Below are positions 35,983-44,693 of a DNA stretch of 64,000 bases, piece by piece. The translations under genes and the position numbers were made by a program. Below the pieces are notes generated by a model. That model was not told the origin of the DNA, searched no databases, and saw only the letters and a list, made by a program, of their open reading frames with translations. The stretch is from NCBI RefSeq assembly GCF_000196235.1, contig NC_008541.1, positions 310,001 to 374,000 of the forward strand, written 5' to 3'. The DNA is from Arthrobacter sp. FB24 (GTDB lineage: Bacteria; Actinomycetota; Actinomycetes; Actinomycetales; Micrococcaceae). The stretch's first letter is position 1. Every line of letters starts with the position of its first letter.

Positions 35983-36600
35983 ATCGAAGGCCGTGCCCGG
36001 CAGCGGGGACTGCGGCGGGAGCGGCCGGCGCGGGCGCTCGGTCCGTATGGCATCCTCTACCAGTGCCACGGGGCGCCGCCACGCATCGGATCCGGGTTCC
36101 ATGGTGTCCACGACGCCGATCAGCATGGCCAGCAGGCGGATCACGTCCGTCATGGAGATGTCAGTGCGCAGGGTGCCCTGGGCCTGGCCGCGGCCCAGCA
36201 GGACAGCCACCGACTCAAAGAGGCTGCCGGTGATTCCGGTCAGCAGCCCGCGGCGTCCGGCCACGGCTCCGAGCAGGTTGGCATCTTCGCTGGCCGCCGC
36301 CATCAGCGAGTCGATCACGCGGAACAGTCCGGCGGCGGCATCAGGGCCGACCAGGGCGTCGTCGATCACGGGATCAACCATCAGGCGGAGCTGGCGGTTG
36401 AGTGCGGCAAGGACCAGCTGCTCCTTGTCCGCGAAGTTCCGGAACAGGGTTGCTGGTCCCACGCCGGCTGTCACGGCGATGGTCTGAAGGGGCACTTCCG
36501 GGCCGTACTCACGGAAGCACTTCCGGGCGGCGGTGATGATCTTGTCCACATTGCGCGCAGCATCCGCACGAAGGGGCTTGCGTTCCACTGCGAGGTTCAT
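35965..36600 (-). CDS. TetR family transcriptional regulator
   Basis: A 211-residue repressor with an N-terminal helix-turn-helix at about 25-62 (PLQTIAVTAGVGPATLFRNF) and a C-terminal ligand domain. The consensus YF is followed here by ADKEQLVLAAL. It is divergent from the thiamine-binding protein gene at 36701, with 100 bp between, so either could be its target. The ligand is unknown. Confidence 0.9.
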   Translation of the reverse strand: MNLAVERKPLRADAARNVDKIITAARKCFREYGPEVPLQTIAVTAGVGPATLFRNFADKEQLVLAALNRQLRLMVDPVIDDALVGPDAAAGLFRVIDSLMAAASEDANLLGAVAGRRGLLTGITGSLFESVAVLLGRGQAQGTLRTDISMTDVIRLLAMLIGVVDTMEPGSDAWRRPVALVEDAIRTERPRRPLPPQSPLPGTAFDSVVLA

Positions 36601-36700
36601 TTTTCAAGGTTAGCAACGCCGGCGCTGAGCGCCCGGGTTACTGATTGGTAGCGCCGAATGTACTCCTATATGACGTTCGCCGCTGTGGCAGACTGGGTCC

Positions 36701-37066
36701 ATGTTGCTCGCATTCTCCGTTGCACCCTCCGGCCGGCCGGCCCGCATTGCCGGCGATTCGTCTGCCGACTCCACCGCTGATTCCACTGCGCTGGCAGACG
36801 CAGACGCTTCGGTGCACGACGCCGTCGCTGCCGCCGTCAAGGTTGTCCGTGACTCCGGCCTGCCGAACCACACGGATTCCATGTTCACCACCATCGAAGG
36901 TGAGTGGGACGAGGTGTTCGCCGTGGTCAAGGAGGCCACTGAGGCCGTGGGGCGCTTCGGCAGCCGCGTGTCCCTGGTCATCAAGGCGGACATCCGCCCC
37001 GGCTACTCCGGCGAGCTCACCGCCAAAGTGGAACGGCTGGAAACAGCCATCGCCGACGCGGGCTGA
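36701..37066 (+). CDS. Thiamine-binding protein, MTH1187/YkoF-like family
   Basis: A 121-residue protein with the fold signature of UPF0045/MTH1187: MLLAFSVAPSG at the start, HTDSMFTTIEGEWDEVFAVV in the middle and VSLVIKADIRPG near the end. Members bind thiamine or related ligands. A Ser/Asp/Ala-rich insert (about 18-35) is unusual for so small a domain. It is divergent from the TetR gene. Confidence 0.82.
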   Translation: MLLAFSVAPSGRPARIAGDSSADSTADSTALADADASVHDAVAAAVKVVRDSGLPNHTDSMFTTIEGEWDEVFAVVKEATEAVGRFGSRVSLVIKADIRPGYSGELTAKVERLETAIADAG

Positions 37067-37149
37067 TTTCCGCAGCTGATTTCCGCTGCCGTGTTCTGTT
37101 GACTGGTTCTTCCCTTCCGCAGGGCAGCGTCAACTGCCAGACTGGCCCC

Positions 37150-37827
37150 ATGGTTGAGCACAGGCCCGAGCCCCGGTGGGTGGCGGTGGAAGAGTATCTA
37201 ACCGACGTCGTGGTGCGCCCCGGCAGCCCGCTCAAGAGGGCCGTCACGTCCGCCGCCGATGCTGGCATGCCGCCTATCGAAGTGGCGCCCAACGCAGGCA
37301 AGCTGCTCAAGCTGCTGGTGCAGCTTTCCGGCGCCCGCCGCGTCCTGGAGATCGGTACGCTGGCCGGCTTCAGCACCATCTGGATGGCCCAGGGATTGCC
37401 GGACGACGGCGATCTCGTCACGTGTGAATACCTCCCCAAGCACGCCCGCGTGGCGCGCGCGAACGTGGACGCCGCCGGGCTGGGGCACAAGGTGGACATC
37501 CGGATTGGGGCCGCACTGGACATACTTCCGGGGCTGAAGGACGACGGCCGCGGACCCTTCGATTTTGTGTTCATCGATGCGGACAAGGAAAACAATCCGA
37601 AGTACCTGGACTGGGCCATCAGGCTGGGCCGGCCGGGCACCGCGATCGTGATGGACAACGTGGTGTGGGAGGGGGCGCTACTCGATCCGTCCATGGACGG
37701 GGTTAACGCGCCTGGAATCATCAGCGCCTTGGAAATGATGGGTGAGGACCCGCGTCTGGACGGGACGGTCGTGCAGACCGTGGGCTCGAAGGGCTGGGAC
37801 GGCTTTGCGCTGGCCGTGGTGCGCTGA
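37150..37827 (+). CDS. O-methyltransferase (catechol/caffeoyl-CoA type)
   Basis: A 225-residue class I methyltransferase with SAM motif I VLEIGTLAGFST, the acidic loop CEYLPKHA, FDFVFIDADKENNPKYLDWA (metal and catalytic aspartates) and DNVVWEGALLDP, typical of the small O-methyltransferase family. The ATG at 37150 is used; the frame is open upstream. Substrate unknown. Confidence 0.88.
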   Translation: MVEHRPEPRWVAVEEYLTDVVVRPGSPLKRAVTSAADAGMPPIEVAPNAGKLLKLLVQLSGARRVLEIGTLAGFSTIWMAQGLPDDGDLVTCEYLPKHARVARANVDAAGLGHKVDIRIGAALDILPGLKDDGRGPFDFVFIDADKENNPKYLDWAIRLGRPGTAIVMDNVVWEGALLDPSMDGVNAPGIISALEMMGEDPRLDGTVVQTVGSKGWDGFALAVVR

Positions 37828-37881
37828 GTGACCCCGGGCGGCGTCCGGCGGCCGCCAAACTGGCCGGACCCCGCCCAAATG

Positions 37882-37895
37882 CTAAGTATGCTTAG
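37882..37895. promoter_or_regulatory. Palindrome CTAAG-TATG-CTTAG upstream of dps
   Basis: A perfect 5-bp inverted repeat with 4-bp spacer, 53 bp before the dps start. Core TAAG-N4-CTTA is shared with 2592 and 59925. A -10-like TAGAAT (37893-37898) overlaps its right arm, so binding could affect polymerase directly. Confidence 0.5.
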
Positions 37896-37948
37896 AATGA
37901 GCTAACGCGGGACGGCCCAGTCCCGCACCGCCTGCACCGGAGGAAGAA

Positions 37949-38428
37949 ATGAAGGCTTCACCGACACTTGCCAGCAATCTGCAGATGGTCCTGACGGACC
38001 TGATCGAACTCCACGTCCAAGGCAAGCAGGCGCACTGGAACATTGTGGGAACAAACTTCCGCGACCTCCACCTGCAACTCGACGAAATTGTCACCAGCGT
38101 CCGGCTGTTCGCGGATGAAACCGCCGAGCGCATGCGCGCCCTGCACGCGCTGCCTGACGGCAGGAGCGCCACGGTGTCGGCCGACACCCGGCTGGACCCG
38201 TTCCCCGAGGGACTCACTGCCACCAAGGACGCCGTCAAACTGATCACCGCCCGGCTGGAGCGGACCGCGAAGACCATGCGGGACGTCCATGACGAGGTGG
38301 ACGAGGAAGATCCCACCAGCGCCGACCTGCTTCACGCCGGGATTTCGCGACTGGAACAGCTGGCCTGGATGGTCAACGCCGAGACCATGACGGCGAAGGC
38401 CCCGGTCACAGTGCCGGACGAAGACTGA
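37949..38428 (+). CDS. dps: Dps family ferritin-like DNA-protection protein
   Basis: Dps oxidises and stores iron and shields DNA under oxidative stress or starvation. The 159-residue protein has the Dps ferroxidase region QAHWNIVGTNFRDLHLQLDE and later FADETAERMRALHALPDG, giving the His, Asp and Glu ligands shared across subunits. A strong GGAGGAAG ribosome site precedes the ATG. The C-terminal tail is short, so DNA binding by a long lysine tail is unlikely. Confidence 0.93.
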   Translation: MKASPTLASNLQMVLTDLIELHVQGKQAHWNIVGTNFRDLHLQLDEIVTSVRLFADETAERMRALHALPDGRSATVSADTRLDPFPEGLTATKDAVKLITARLERTAKTMRDVHDEVDEEDPTSADLLHAGISRLEQLAWMVNAETMTAKAPVTVPDED

Positions 38429-38445
38429 ATGCAGCGGCAGGCGGA

Positions 38446-39588
38446 ATGGATCCCGGCAGGCAAGGTTCGGACCAGGAGTTGACGCGCGGAGGCAACGGTC
38501 AGTTAGAAGCGAGGGCCGTGCGGATCAGTTCGGCGCCGCAACGGCTGGGGGCGATGGCGCCGATGCTCGAGGCAGTGAGTCACGCAGCGGGAGATGTGCC
38601 GGCACTGCTGGCGCTGGCGCGTCAGATCGGGCGGACGGCGCCCCGCCCGGGTGAAGGCAGCACCGCGGAGCTGTGGGAACTGCTGGCGTCCGTGACTGCC
38701 GTCGACGTGGCCGCCGGCCGGGTGCTCGAACCGCACCTTGACGCCGTCGCCATCCTCGCCCAAGCCGGTTCCCAAGCCGGAGAGGCGGACCCGGCCGCAA
38801 GCAGGACTGTGGACGGGACGGCCGACGGAGCCTGGGGTGTGTTTGCCGCGGAGGGGCCGGGGCTGCGGCTCGAAGCCACCGCGGACGGCACCGGGGGATA
38901 CGTCCTCAACGGTTCCAAGCCCTGGTGCTCGCTCGCTGCCCGGCTGGACGGCGCCGTGCTGACCGCCCACCTCGAAGGCGGCCGCGCCGCCTTCGCCGTC
39001 GACCTGCACTCGCCCGGGGTTTCCTGCGAGACCCCCCAGTGGACCAGCCGGGGCCTGCGCGAAATTCCCAGCGGCACCGTGCACTTTGACGGCGTCAGCG
39101 CCGTGCCGGTGGGCGGACCAGGCTGGTACTTCCAGCGCCCGGGCTTCGCCTGGGGCGGGATGGGCGTGGCGGCGTGCTGGTTCGGCGGAGCCGTTGCCGT
39201 GGCCCGCGATTTCCGCTCCGCGCTGGCCGCCGCCGCGGACAAGGGGCGTGAACCGGACCAGATCGCCCTGGCGCACCTGGGTGAAACAGACCGCATCATC
39301 GCCTCCCTGGCCGGCTACCTGGCCCGGACGGCGGCGCGGATCGACGCCGGTGAGCTGTCCGGCTCCGGCGCGTGGAGCGAGGCGCTGCGCATCCGCGGAA
39401 CGGTTGCCGCCGCCGTCGAACGCGTCCAGACGGTGGTGGCCCAGAACCTGGGCCCGGGCCCGCTGGCCTTCAACGAAACGTACGGAAAGCGCATGGCTGA
39501 CCTGTCGCTGTACATCCGGCAGCACCACGCAATGCGCGACGACGCCCAGCTTGGTGCCCTGACCCTGAAAGGGGACCGCTCATGGTGA
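38446..39588 (+). CDS. Acyl-CoA dehydrogenase family flavoprotein
   Basis: A 380-residue protein with the acyl-CoA dehydrogenase layout: N-terminal helices, a middle domain with YVLNGSKPWCSLAARLDGAV (FAD/substrate region) and C-terminal helices. The usual catalytic glutamate position cannot be fixed by eye. The N terminus is uncertain; an in-frame GTG near 38518 is another option. Its last 7 nt overlap the start of the PIG-L/methyltransferase gene, so they are co-translated. It is unlikely to serve ordinary beta-oxidation given its neighbours. Confidence 0.82.
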   Translation: MDPGRQGSDQELTRGGNGQLEARAVRISSAPQRLGAMAPMLEAVSHAAGDVPALLALARQIGRTAPRPGEGSTAELWELLASVTAVDVAAGRVLEPHLDAVAILAQAGSQAGEADPAASRTVDGTADGAWGVFAAEGPGLRLEATADGTGGYVLNGSKPWCSLAARLDGAVLTAHLEGGRAAFAVDLHSPGVSCETPQWTSRGLREIPSGTVHFDGVSAVPVGGPGWYFQRPGFAWGGMGVAACWFGGAVAVARDFRSALAAAADKGREPDQIALAHLGETDRIIASLAGYLARTAARIDAGELSGSGAWSEALRIRGTVAAAVERVQTVVAQNLGPGPLAFNETYGKRMADLSLYIRQHHAMRDDAQLGALTLKGDRSW

Positions 39589-40997
39589 CCTTCTCGCACG
39601 CGGACACCGGCACCGCCGAGTCCGAATGGGAGGCCAGCGGCCTGTCCGTCCTCCCCGAGCTTCCCCTGGACCCGGGCGAACTCGCCGCCATGACCTTCAT
39701 TGTGCTGGCGGCCCATCCGGACGATGAAACCCTGGGCGCCGGAGGGTTCCTGTCCCGCCTGCACGCCGCCGGCGCGGCTGTGGACGTGCTGCTTTGCACT
39801 GCCGGGGAGGCATCGCACCCGGACTCTCCGACCACGACGCCGGACCAGCTCGCCGCCGTCCGGCTCCATGAGTTCAGGGCGGCTGTGTCCGGGCTGGCCC
39901 CCGCAGCGTCCCGGCAATTCCTGCACTTCCGGGACGGCCACCTTGACGCCGACCGGGACCGCATCGCCGCCGCCGTTCGGGAAACGATCGATGCGTCCGG
40001 CCGCCCGGCGAACCAGGTGGTGATCGTGGCGCCCTACCGCTCCGACGGCCACACGGACCACGACGTCCTAGGCGCCGTGGCCGCCGAAGTGGCGGCGCAG
40101 GGCGGCCACGGGCTGCTGGAATACCCGGTCTGGTACTGGTTGTGGGCATCACCGGAGGACCGCGCCTGGCAGTCCTGGGTCCGTGTGCCGCTCACTCCGG
40201 ACGAGCAGCGGGCGAAAGCCGCGGCCCTCCTCGCCCACTCCTCGCAGACACAACCGCTTTCCGACCAGCCCGGCGACGAGGCACTCCTTGCCGGTAGCTT
40301 CCTGGACCATTTCTCCCGCGCCTGGGAAACGTTCGCCTGGCACCGGCCCGCCGGCGGAACCAACAGCGCGGGCGACGCCGAGCAGATCTTCGATGCCGTG
40401 CACAGCCGCAGCGCCGACCCCTGGCGCTACACCACCAGCTGGTACGAACGGCGGAAGCGGGCACTCACACTGGCCATCCTGCCCGAGGCCAACTACGGTT
40501 CCGGTCTGGAAATCGGCTGTTCCATCGGCACGCTCAGCGTGGAACTGGCGTCCCGCTGCCGGGAGTTCGTGGCGGTTGACGCCAGCAGCACCGCCCTGGC
40601 ACAGGCTGCGGAGCGCCTCTCCGGCTATCCCTCCGCGCGGACCCTGCACCTCACTGTTCCGCAGCACTGGCCGGAAGGCCGCTTCGACCTTGTGGTGGTC
40701 TCGGAGACGGGGTACTACCTGACCGCGGAGGAGCTGGCGGAACTGTTCGCGCAGGTGGAAGGTTCGCTGAACCCCGGCGGGACCCTGGTGCTCTGCCATT
40801 GGCGCCACCCGGTATCCGGCTGGGAACTGGACGGGGATACCGTCCACGCACTGGCCAGGCAGCAACTCCGCTGGCCTACGGAAGGGCTGTACCGGGAGAA
40901 GGACTTCGTCCTGGAAGTCCTGGTTGCCCCGGACGGGGCCAGGGCCGGAGCCGCTGTACCGGAACCGCATCCTGCCAGCGGTCCGGACGCACCCTGA
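39582..40997 (+). CDS. Fusion: PIG-L de-N-acetylase plus NodS-like SAM methyltransferase
   Basis: A 471-residue two-domain enzyme. Residues about 35-240 are a PIG-L/LmbE deacetylase with the zinc motif HPDDE at 45-49 and HTDHD at 157-161. Residues about 265-440 are a class I methyltransferase with SADPWRYTTSWYERRKRAL, as in NodS-like enzymes, and SAM motif I LEIGCSIG at 309-316. PIG-L enzymes remove acetyl groups from N-acetylglucosamine moieties; NodS N-methylates the freed amine of Nod factor. The fusion suggests deacetylation followed by methylation of one amino sugar (inference). Confidence 0.9.
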   Translation: MVTFSHADTGTAESEWEASGLSVLPELPLDPGELAAMTFIVLAAHPDDETLGAGGFLSRLHAAGAAVDVLLCTAGEASHPDSPTTTPDQLAAVRLHEFRAAVSGLAPAASRQFLHFRDGHLDADRDRIAAAVRETIDASGRPANQVVIVAPYRSDGHTDHDVLGAVAAEVAAQGGHGLLEYPVWYWLWASPEDRAWQSWVRVPLTPDEQRAKAAALLAHSSQTQPLSDQPGDEALLAGSFLDHFSRAWETFAWHRPAGGTNSAGDAEQIFDAVHSRSADPWRYTTSWYERRKRALTLAILPEANYGSGLEIGCSIGTLSVELASRCREFVAVDASSTALAQAAERLSGYPSARTLHLTVPQHWPEGRFDLVVVSETGYYLTAEELAELFAQVEGSLNPGGTLVLCHWRHPVSGWELDGDTVHALARQQLRWPTEGLYREKDFVLEVLVAPDGARAGAAVPEPHPASGPDAP

Positions 40998-41027
40998 GAT
41001 GGCCAGTGACCTGAGATGACCAGTGAG
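40994..41027. repeat. 17-bp tandem duplication at the start of the GT2 gene
   Basis: Units 40994-41010 and 41011-41027 (CTGAGATGRCCAGTGAS) match at 15 of 17 positions. Each carries a TGAGATG unit: the first holds the stop of the upstream gene and a decoy ATG (40999), the second the GT2 start. Confidence 0.75.
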
Positions 41028-41837
41028 ATGACGGAACGGGCAGGGGACTATCCTGCCGGGGAGGTCCGGTCCGGGCAGGGCATCGAGCGGGTGGTGGTGG
41101 TGATGCCGGCCCACAACGAGGACCAGCACCTTGACCGGGCGCTGGCGGCCCTCCGTGCCGCCGCCGACACGCTGCAATGTGAACGGCCCGGGGTGGATCT
41201 GGCCATCACCGTGGTCCTCGACAGCTGCACTGACCGGTCTGCGGACATCGCCTCCGGCTATGTTGCCGCCGATCCGCGGTTCGAGGCCGTGCAAGTCAGG
41301 CTGGGAAGCACCGGGGCGAGCCGGGCCGCCGGAGTCCTGGCTTCCGGAATCACCGCGGGGCTGCGGGCCGGACGCGTCTGGCTGGCGAATACCGACGCCG
41401 ACTCCGCCGTCCCGCGGAATTGGCTGGTGCGCCAGGTTGAACTGGCCGATGCCGGTGCCGACGCCGTTCTGGGATCCGTGGAGCCGGACCCCGCCGGAAC
41501 AGAGCCTGCGATCCTGCGCCGGTGGCTGGAGCGGCACCCGTTCAGGGAGGACCATCCGCACATCTACGGCGCCAACTTCGGTGTCCGTGCCTCTGCCTAC
41601 CTCGCAGCCGGCGGCTTTCCCCGGATGCGCGTCCACGAAGACCGGATCCTTGTGGAAAACCTGCGTAGACAGGCTTACACGGTGCAGGCCACCGACACCA
41701 TCCGGGTGCTGACGTCGGGCCGCACGCATGCCCGCGCACCCCAGGGGTTCGGCGCCTACCTCCGGGCGCTGGCAATGGACCTGCCGGTGCGGGACGTGCC
41801 CTCGCTGGAGCTGCACCGCGACAGTGGTGACCTTTGA
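41016..41837 (+). CDS. Glycosyltransferase family 2
   Basis: A 273-residue GT-A enzyme with the family 2 opening VVVVMPAHNEDQHLDRALAA, a nucleotide-sugar region VVLDSCTDRSADIA and the metal-binding DxD in NTDADS. There is no membrane segment, so the product is soluble or peripherally bound. It is third in the cluster after the acyl-CoA dehydrogenase and the deacetylase/methyltransferase. Donor and acceptor are unknown. Confidence 0.88.
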   Translation: MTSEMTERAGDYPAGEVRSGQGIERVVVVMPAHNEDQHLDRALAALRAAADTLQCERPGVDLAITVVLDSCTDRSADIASGYVAADPRFEAVQVRLGSTGASRAAGVLASGITAGLRAGRVWLANTDADSAVPRNWLVRQVELADAGADAVLGSVEPDPAGTEPAILRRWLERHPFREDHPHIYGANFGVRASAYLAAGGFPRMRVHEDRILVENLRRQAYTVQATDTIRVLTSGRTHARAPQGFGAYLRALAMDLPVRDVPSLELHRDSGDL

Positions 41838-41891
41838 CCCTAGGAGCCTGACCTCCAGAGCCGCATCCTCGATCCATGGGGTTCCCCGTGA

Positions 41892-44693
41892 ATGCCGTGG
41901 TTCCGCGTGTCCGGTGCTGCCCGTGATTGGCAGGCTGCGGCTGTGATTCCGGGTGCCGCATCCGGTGCCGGTGCGTTGCCGCTGACCGCCGGACTCAGCT
42001 CCGAGGAGGCTGCCCTCCGGCTGCGCAAGGTGGGACCCAACCGGCTGCCGCAGGCCCGCGCCGTCCCGGGATGGCGCAGGCTGCTGGCCGAAATGACACA
42101 CTTCTTTGCCATCATGCTCTGGTGCGCAGCACTGCTGGCCTACATCGCGGGAATGCCACAGCTGGCCGTGGCGATCGTGGTGGTGGTGGTGGTGAACGGG
42201 GTGTTCGCCTACATCCAGCAGGAGCGGGCACAGCATGCCGCGTCCAAGCTCCGCGAGCTGCTGCCGGCCATGGTGTCCGTCCGCCGGGACAACCGCATCG
42301 TCAAAGTCCACACCACCGAACTGGTGCCGGACGACGCCGTGGTGCTGGTGGCCGGTGACCGGGTACCGGCGGATCTCCGGCTGGCGCTGGCCGCGGGGTG
42401 CTCCGTGGACGAGTCGATGCTCACCGGCGAAAGCGAACCATTGGCCAAGGCCCCGGGGGACACCGTGTTCGGCGGAACCTTCCTGGTCAACGGCGAGGCG
42501 GAGGGCATCGTCACGGTCACCGGCGGCGGCACCCGGCTCGCGGAAATCGCCGCCCTCACCGGCAAGGTAAAGGCGCCGCCCAGCCCGCTGGCGAGGGAGC
42601 TGCAACGGATCGTCCGCATCATCGCCGCTGTGGCACTGGGCATCGGCGGGCTGTTCTTTGTACTTTCACTGCTGGTCGGCATTTCCTGGCGGGACGCGTT
42701 CCTGTTCGCGATCGGGGTGGCCGTGGCGCTCGTGCCCGAAGGCCTGCTGCCCACGGTCACACTGTCCCTGGCCGTCGGAGCACAGCGTATGGCACAGCGC
42801 AACGCCCTGGTCCGGAACCTGGAAGCGGTGGAAACCCTCGGCTCCACCACTTTCATTTGCACGGACAAAACCGGCACGCTGACCCAGAACAGGATGAACG
42901 CCGTCGAGGTCTGGACGCCGGAGGGCGTGCTCAGCGTCATCGGCGCAGGGTACGGGCCCGAGGCCGAGGTCACCGGGAGCGGAGCCGGGGAAGCCCGGCA
43001 CCTCAGCACCGCGGCGCTGGCCGCCTCCGTGGGCCGCGCGGTGCTCCACGAGGGCAAATGGATTGCCGAGGGCGACCCCATGGAGGCTGCAATCCACGCG
43101 CTGGCCAGCCGGCTGGCAGGTCCCGGGCACGATCCCGGCGAGCCCGAAGTTTCGCACCGCTTTGCCTTCGATCCCCGCAGGCTCCGCGAGTCCGCCATCG
43201 TGGGCACCACCCTGTATGTCAAGGGCGCCCCGGAGTCCGTGATTCCGCTGTGCGGCCTGGAAGGCGCCGACCGGGCCCGGCAGATGGTGGACCGGATGGC
43301 CTCCCACGGCCTGCGGGTCCTGGCCGTGGCGGAGCGCCCCCTGCCCGGCCTGCCCGGCGCCAGCTTCAAGCTGGAGTCGGTTGAGCAGGATCTGACACTC
43401 TTGGGCCTGATCGGCCTGCATGACCCGCCCCGGGCCGAGGTCCGCCTTGCACTCGAGGCCGCCCGCGACGCGGGCATCAAGGTGGCCATGGTCACCGGCG
43501 ACCATGCCTTCACCGCCGCCGCCATCGCCCGGGAAACCGGGCTGATCGGATCACCCGAGCTGGTCCTGGAGGGACACACCCTGCCGGAGGACGACGCCGT
43601 GCTGACCGCCCTGCTGGACCGCGACGGTGTGGTGGTCAGCCGGGTCACGCCCGAACAGAAACTCCGGGTGGCGCGCCTGCTCCAGCGCAAGGGCCACGTG
43701 GTGGCGATGACCGGCGACGGCGTCAACGACGGCCCGGCCCTCCAGCAGGCAGACATCGGCGTAGCCATGGGGCTGAGCGGCACGGACGTAGCCCGTGAGG
43801 CGGCGGACCTCGTGCTCCTGGATGACGACTTTGCCACCATCATCGCCGCAGTGGAGCAGGGCCGCGCCACGTATGCGAATATCCGGCGGTTCCTGACTTA
43901 CCACCTGACGGACAACGTCGCTGAGCTCACCCCGTTCGTTATTTGGGCGCTCTCCGGCGGCCGCTTCCCGCTGGCGCTGAGCGTGCTGCAAATCCTGGCC
44001 CTGGACATCGGCACCGACCTGCTCCCGGCGCTGGCCCTGGGCAGCGAGGCCCCCAGCAAGGGTGCGCTCAAACGGCCGCCGGAGCGGAGGCACCTGATGG
44101 ACCGGGCCCTGATGTTCCGGGTGTTCGGGCTCCTGGGGCCGGTGGAAGCACTCTTCGAGATGACCGCGTACACCGCCGTGCTCCTGGGTGCGGGGTGGCG
44201 CCCCGGCGCGGAACTGCCGGCGTCGGATGTGCTGATGGCCGCCTCGGGTGCCGCATTCACCACCGTGGTCCTGGCGCAACTCGCCAACGCCTTCGCCTGC
44301 CGCAGCGCCTCGGCGCCGCCGTGGCGGCTGGGCTGGTTCAGCAACCGGCTGCTGCTCTGGGCCGTGCTGGCAGAGCTGGGACTGCTGGCTGTGTTCCTGT
44401 TCATCGGTCCCGTCGCCACACTGCTGGGCCACGCGCCGCCGTCGCCCGGGGGCCTGGCGGTGGCGCTCGCCGCCATGCCCGCCGTCATCATCGCGGACTG
44501 GATCTACAAGATGGTACGGGGCCGCCGGCCGGGCCCCGCCGCTCCTGCGCCGCCGCTGGTCCCGCCGGCCGGGCGGCCAGCCGGCCTGCCGGCCGTCCAG
44601 CGGCAGGTGAGGTCCAAAGCCTCTGACCTGCGGGAGCCCGGCAAACGAGGATCAATCCATGGAGGAGCAAGCGGCGGGAGCAGCCATGGCTGA
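41892..44693 (+). CDS. P2-type cation-transporting ATPase
   Basis: A 933-residue P-type ATPase. The phosphorylated residue is Asp325 in CTDKTGTLTQNRM; upstream VALVPEGLLPTVTLSLAVGA and NLEAVETLGSTTF are closest to P2 pumps of the Na/K, H/K and calcium type rather than heavy-metal pumps. TGES (SMLTGESEP), the nucleotide domain and MTGDGVNDGPAL are complete, with about 10 helices. The transported ion is uncertain. The start is not certain, as the ATG at 41892 has no clear ribosome site. The stop overlaps ppsA by 8 nt. Resembles mycobacterial CtpF in type. Confidence 0.92.
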   Translation: MPWFRVSGAARDWQAAAVIPGAASGAGALPLTAGLSSEEAALRLRKVGPNRLPQARAVPGWRRLLAEMTHFFAIMLWCAALLAYIAGMPQLAVAIVVVVVVNGVFAYIQQERAQHAASKLRELLPAMVSVRRDNRIVKVHTTELVPDDAVVLVAGDRVPADLRLALAAGCSVDESMLTGESEPLAKAPGDTVFGGTFLVNGEAEGIVTVTGGGTRLAEIAALTGKVKAPPSPLARELQRIVRIIAAVALGIGGLFFVLSLLVGISWRDAFLFAIGVAVALVPEGLLPTVTLSLAVGAQRMAQRNALVRNLEAVETLGSTTFICTDKTGTLTQNRMNAVEVWTPEGVLSVIGAGYGPEAEVTGSGAGEARHLSTAALAASVGRAVLHEGKWIAEGDPMEAAIHALASRLAGPGHDPGEPEVSHRFAFDPRRLRESAIVGTTLYVKGAPESVIPLCGLEGADRARQMVDRMASHGLRVLAVAERPLPGLPGASFKLESVEQDLTLLGLIGLHDPPRAEVRLALEAARDAGIKVAMVTGDHAFTAAAIARETGLIGSPELVLEGHTLPEDDAVLTALLDRDGVVVSRVTPEQKLRVARLLQRKGHVVAMTGDGVNDGPALQQADIGVAMGLSGTDVAREAADLVLLDDDFATIIAAVEQGRATYANIRRFLTYHLTDNVAELTPFVIWALSGGRFPLALSVLQILALDIGTDLLPALALGSEAPSKGALKRPPERRHLMDRALMFRVFGLLGPVEALFEMTAYTAVLLGAGWRPGAELPASDVLMAASGAAFTTVVLAQLANAFACRSASAPPWRLGWFSNRLLLWAVLAELGLLAVFLFIGPVATLLGHAPPSPGGLAVALAAMPAVIIADWIYKMVRGRRPGPAAPAPPLVPPAGRPAGLPAVQRQVRSKASDLREPGKRGSIHGGASGGSSHG

